Origin: Homalodisca vitripennis
Taxonomy: Eukaryota > Arthropoda > Insecta > Hemiptera > Cicadellidae
Length of the DNA: 64,000 nucleotides
Direction of reading: 5' to 3'
NCBI RefSeq assembly: GCF_021130785.1
Contig: NC_060215.1
Coordinates: 117,452,501 to 117,516,500 of the forward strand
Every line of letters begins with the position of its first letter. The stretch's first letter is position 1. The notes under the pieces are model-generated. The model saw only the letters and a program-made list of their open reading frames with translations, searched no databases and had not been told where the DNA came from. Below are positions 62,001 through 64,000 of the stretch, piece after piece. A program made the translations under genes and the position numbers.

Positions 62001-62639
62001 CAAGCATAGCCGTTCATTGGATACTACTCTTGCATCAAAAAGGATTGATAACCTAGTTTGAACGTTAACCACATACTAACAAGTTGAGTACAAATTACGG
62101 GAGTGGAATTAAAATGTAGCTTAGTTTATTTTAGAGTCTAGACATAAATCAAATTGTTTACAAACATTAAATTTAAGATTTTATGTTGGTAAGAATGGAA
62201 AATGGTAACTCTTTTGGTGCTTTTCAAACAAATTACAATTTTGAACATTCATAACCACGAAAAATTGTAATCCTATTAAGACCAAAGTTTATACAAGATA
62301 TGTACAAGAGTACTAACTTGGAGTCTGTAGTTTTAGTATTTTTGAATTGTATGGATAAAGTTGTCGAGCCAGTAGTTTGATAACCATTTTAACTTTTATT
62401 CTCAACTGGTTTCGGTTTAAAAAACTCGGCATTGGTCACATTATTGAGCTTATAGTAATTATTTTTGTTTTAAAGGCAATTTATAAACACAATTTTAAAC
62501 TATAGTTTTGAACATCACTGGAACTTAGTTACTACCTTAGTTACTACATTTTGGCATCTGGTCAGTCGTAGGTGGTTGGTCGACGAATGCAAACCTATTG
62601 TGAACTGTATTCTGTAGTTTAGTTTTTTATTACGCGCAT
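62001..62639. other. AT-rich gap
   Basis: No feature recognised. Confidence 0.3.
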
Positions 62640-62905
62640 GTTTTAGTGTTAGTGAAATTGACACACAACATGGTGGTTGTGATTCCTGACTTACGTGTGT
62701 CACAACGCTCTGGTATGATTTGTTTCTTTTAACCTAGTTTGTAATTATGTCTTAGGTTAGTTATTTACCTAAATAACAGATCAGATTGCAGATCTCGAAA
62801 CGTAGTGTTACTGATTTTTTGTTTCACTGAACGATGGCAAATTTCCGGAAAAATTCTGTTTCCTTCACAATCCTTCCATCGTCAAAAACAAACTTTAAAC
62901 AAAGA
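62640..62905 (+). repeat. Dispersed repeat A, copy 3
   Basis: The longest copy of the repeat also seen inverted at 56560-56800 and in part at 9231-9312. It includes GATTGCAGATCTCGAAACG, a string that resembles the 3' regions of several insect retroelements. Non-coding as far as I can tell. Confidence 0.75.
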
Positions 62906-63420
62906 AGTAACTTAGTTAAACAGATTTTGTTAATTTGCCCAGACTGGCGGATGCTCATTAGAATGTGTGAACCATCAGACCGTCGAGGGCAATGTTGTGA
63001 CGTCATGCAGGGTCCACTCGCACCCCTGAAGGAGCCGTAATAAATTAAATATTGTTTTAATATATTAGACCGTTTTCCATTAGCTTTTTTTATATTAGCT
63101 CTAAGCCTCTAATGGCAGGTTTAACAATAATAATTTAACTTTCAAAATTTCAGTTTAGTAACAAAGCGCCAAAACAGGTAACTTTTTTCATTGTTACAGA
63201 CACAAAACTTGTATGTAAATAATTTGCTTTATACGTCTAGATGCAGAAATAAACATTTTAAATTTTAATGTAACTCCCAAAACAAACAAAAATAGGGAAA
63301 ATCCAAAAGACCTCACTCTGATGGCTCCACACCGGATGCTCATCGGAGAAAGAAAAAAAACGAAGTGAGACAGGGGGAATATAAGGAGCAATCTGCACTA
63401 CCCCAGAAACCTTCATATAA
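62906..63420. other. AT-rich gap, probably LINE 5' UTR at its right end
   Basis: No gene. The last part may belong to the retroelement that starts to code after 63440. Confidence 0.3.
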
Positions 63421-63439
63421 ACAAGCAGTAACGGTATAA

Positions 63440-64000
63440 GGGTGGGAATTCTACACTCCAACTTTCCTGAAACCCTACTCTCAACAGAACAGATGGAAGA
63501 GATCCAGAACTTCATCCTGGAAGCGATTGTGGAGGAACAGGAGGGTCCCAACTCTCCAAGCTTCTACGGGATCAACAGGAGTTCTGATCTTCACTTGTGA
63601 AGACAACAACCCTGCTGAATGGCTGAAAGGAAAGCAAGATTCCCTAAGCCTTGGGAAGGGGCCAGTCTGAGGATTGTACCAGAGGTAGAAATTCCACGTG
63701 CAAGAATCGTAACTATTTATTTTCCTAATACCACAAATGAAACCACCGATAAGATCATGAAGTTCTTACAAGCTCAAAATAAAGAGCTATCTGTCACAAA
63801 CTTGAAATAGAGGGTCCATGGATCAGATACAAGTTTGGAAAAATTCAGGTAAGACTGAAGATAAAACATCAAGGGAACACTGAGGAACCTAAAAAGGTGG
63901 AGGAGACTTCAGAGAAATCTGAGACAGTCACCGTGGATAAAAGCACCGATGAAGAGATGGAAGTGGAGAAGACCGTAAAGGTATCAGAGCAATCTGTACA
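63440..64000 (+). pseudogene. LINE ORF1 (gag-like), partial at window end
   Basis: The + strand frames read NFPETLLSTEQMEEIQNFI, then (shifted) FTCEDNNPAEWL, then ARFPKPWEGASLRIVPEVEI and PRARIVTIYFPNTTNET, and after a stop near 63810 an IEGPWIRYKFGKIQVRLKIK block with an acidic Lys/Glu-rich end. This order (CEDxxxxxWL... PWEGAxLxxxxxxxxP) is that of ORF1 proteins of R1/LOA-like insect LINEs (DUF4780-like, from memory). At least two frameshifts and one stop. It could belong to the same LINE group as the copy at 3.7-6.3 kb. The rest lies beyond the window. Confidence 0.6.

Overview
The window looks like AT-rich nuclear DNA from an insect, dense in transposable elements (TEs). Spliced genes with GT-AG introns, an insect-style UDP-glycosyltransferase, and the mix of LINEs, Tc1/mariner, piggyBac-like and tRNA-derived SINE copies all point that way. 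A hemipteran is my guess from the TE mix, not something the sequence proves. There is no bacterial-style gene organisation and no CRISPR array.

Host genes. Only three loci have exons I can defend. (1) A complete UDP-glycosyltransferase on the + strand, five exons from 35547 to 48111. Its exons join in phase into exactly 531 codons plus a stop, with a signal peptide, the UGT signature, a C-terminal membrane segment and a KKNK tail. (2) The last two coding exons of a sorting nexin-4 homologue on the - strand (57104-56990 and 53367-53317), found by reading short exons by eye. (3) A probable last exon of a sulfatase-like gene on the - strand (18387-18259).

Layout. 1-6.4 kb: a decayed mariner fragment, a DD41D element with arms of about 540 bp, and a decayed R1-like LINE. 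6.4-10 kb: a large GA tract between inverted arms, an LTR-retrotransposon integrase scrap and a perfect 64-bp palindrome. 10-20 kb: SINE copies, two LINE 3' ends placed end to end, a 13 x 84-bp tandem array, the sulfatase-like exon and a LINE endonuclease fragment. 22.6-31 kb: a 3.1-kb LINE on the - strand and other LINE and MITE pieces. 35.5-48.1 kb: the UGT gene, with two-layer nested elements in introns 2 and 4 and a SINE in intron 3. 49-51 kb: mariner scraps. 53-57 kb: SNX4, whose last intron carries a decayed LINE that itself carries a piggyBac-like MITE. 57-64 kb: a foldback element, a pogo/Tigger-type MITE, another LINE and the start of a LINE ORF1.

The most interesting item is the 2695-bp element at 38155-40849 inside UGT intron 2. 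It has 28-bp terminal repeats with one mismatch, AATT at both edges, and a nearly intact transposase-like protein (DUF7869-like) with candidate DDE-type acidic motifs. A single frameshift breaks it. It sits inside a separate mariner-type MITE. Most other repeats are old and broken; the UGT reading frame is intact despite several kilobases of inserted DNA in its introns.
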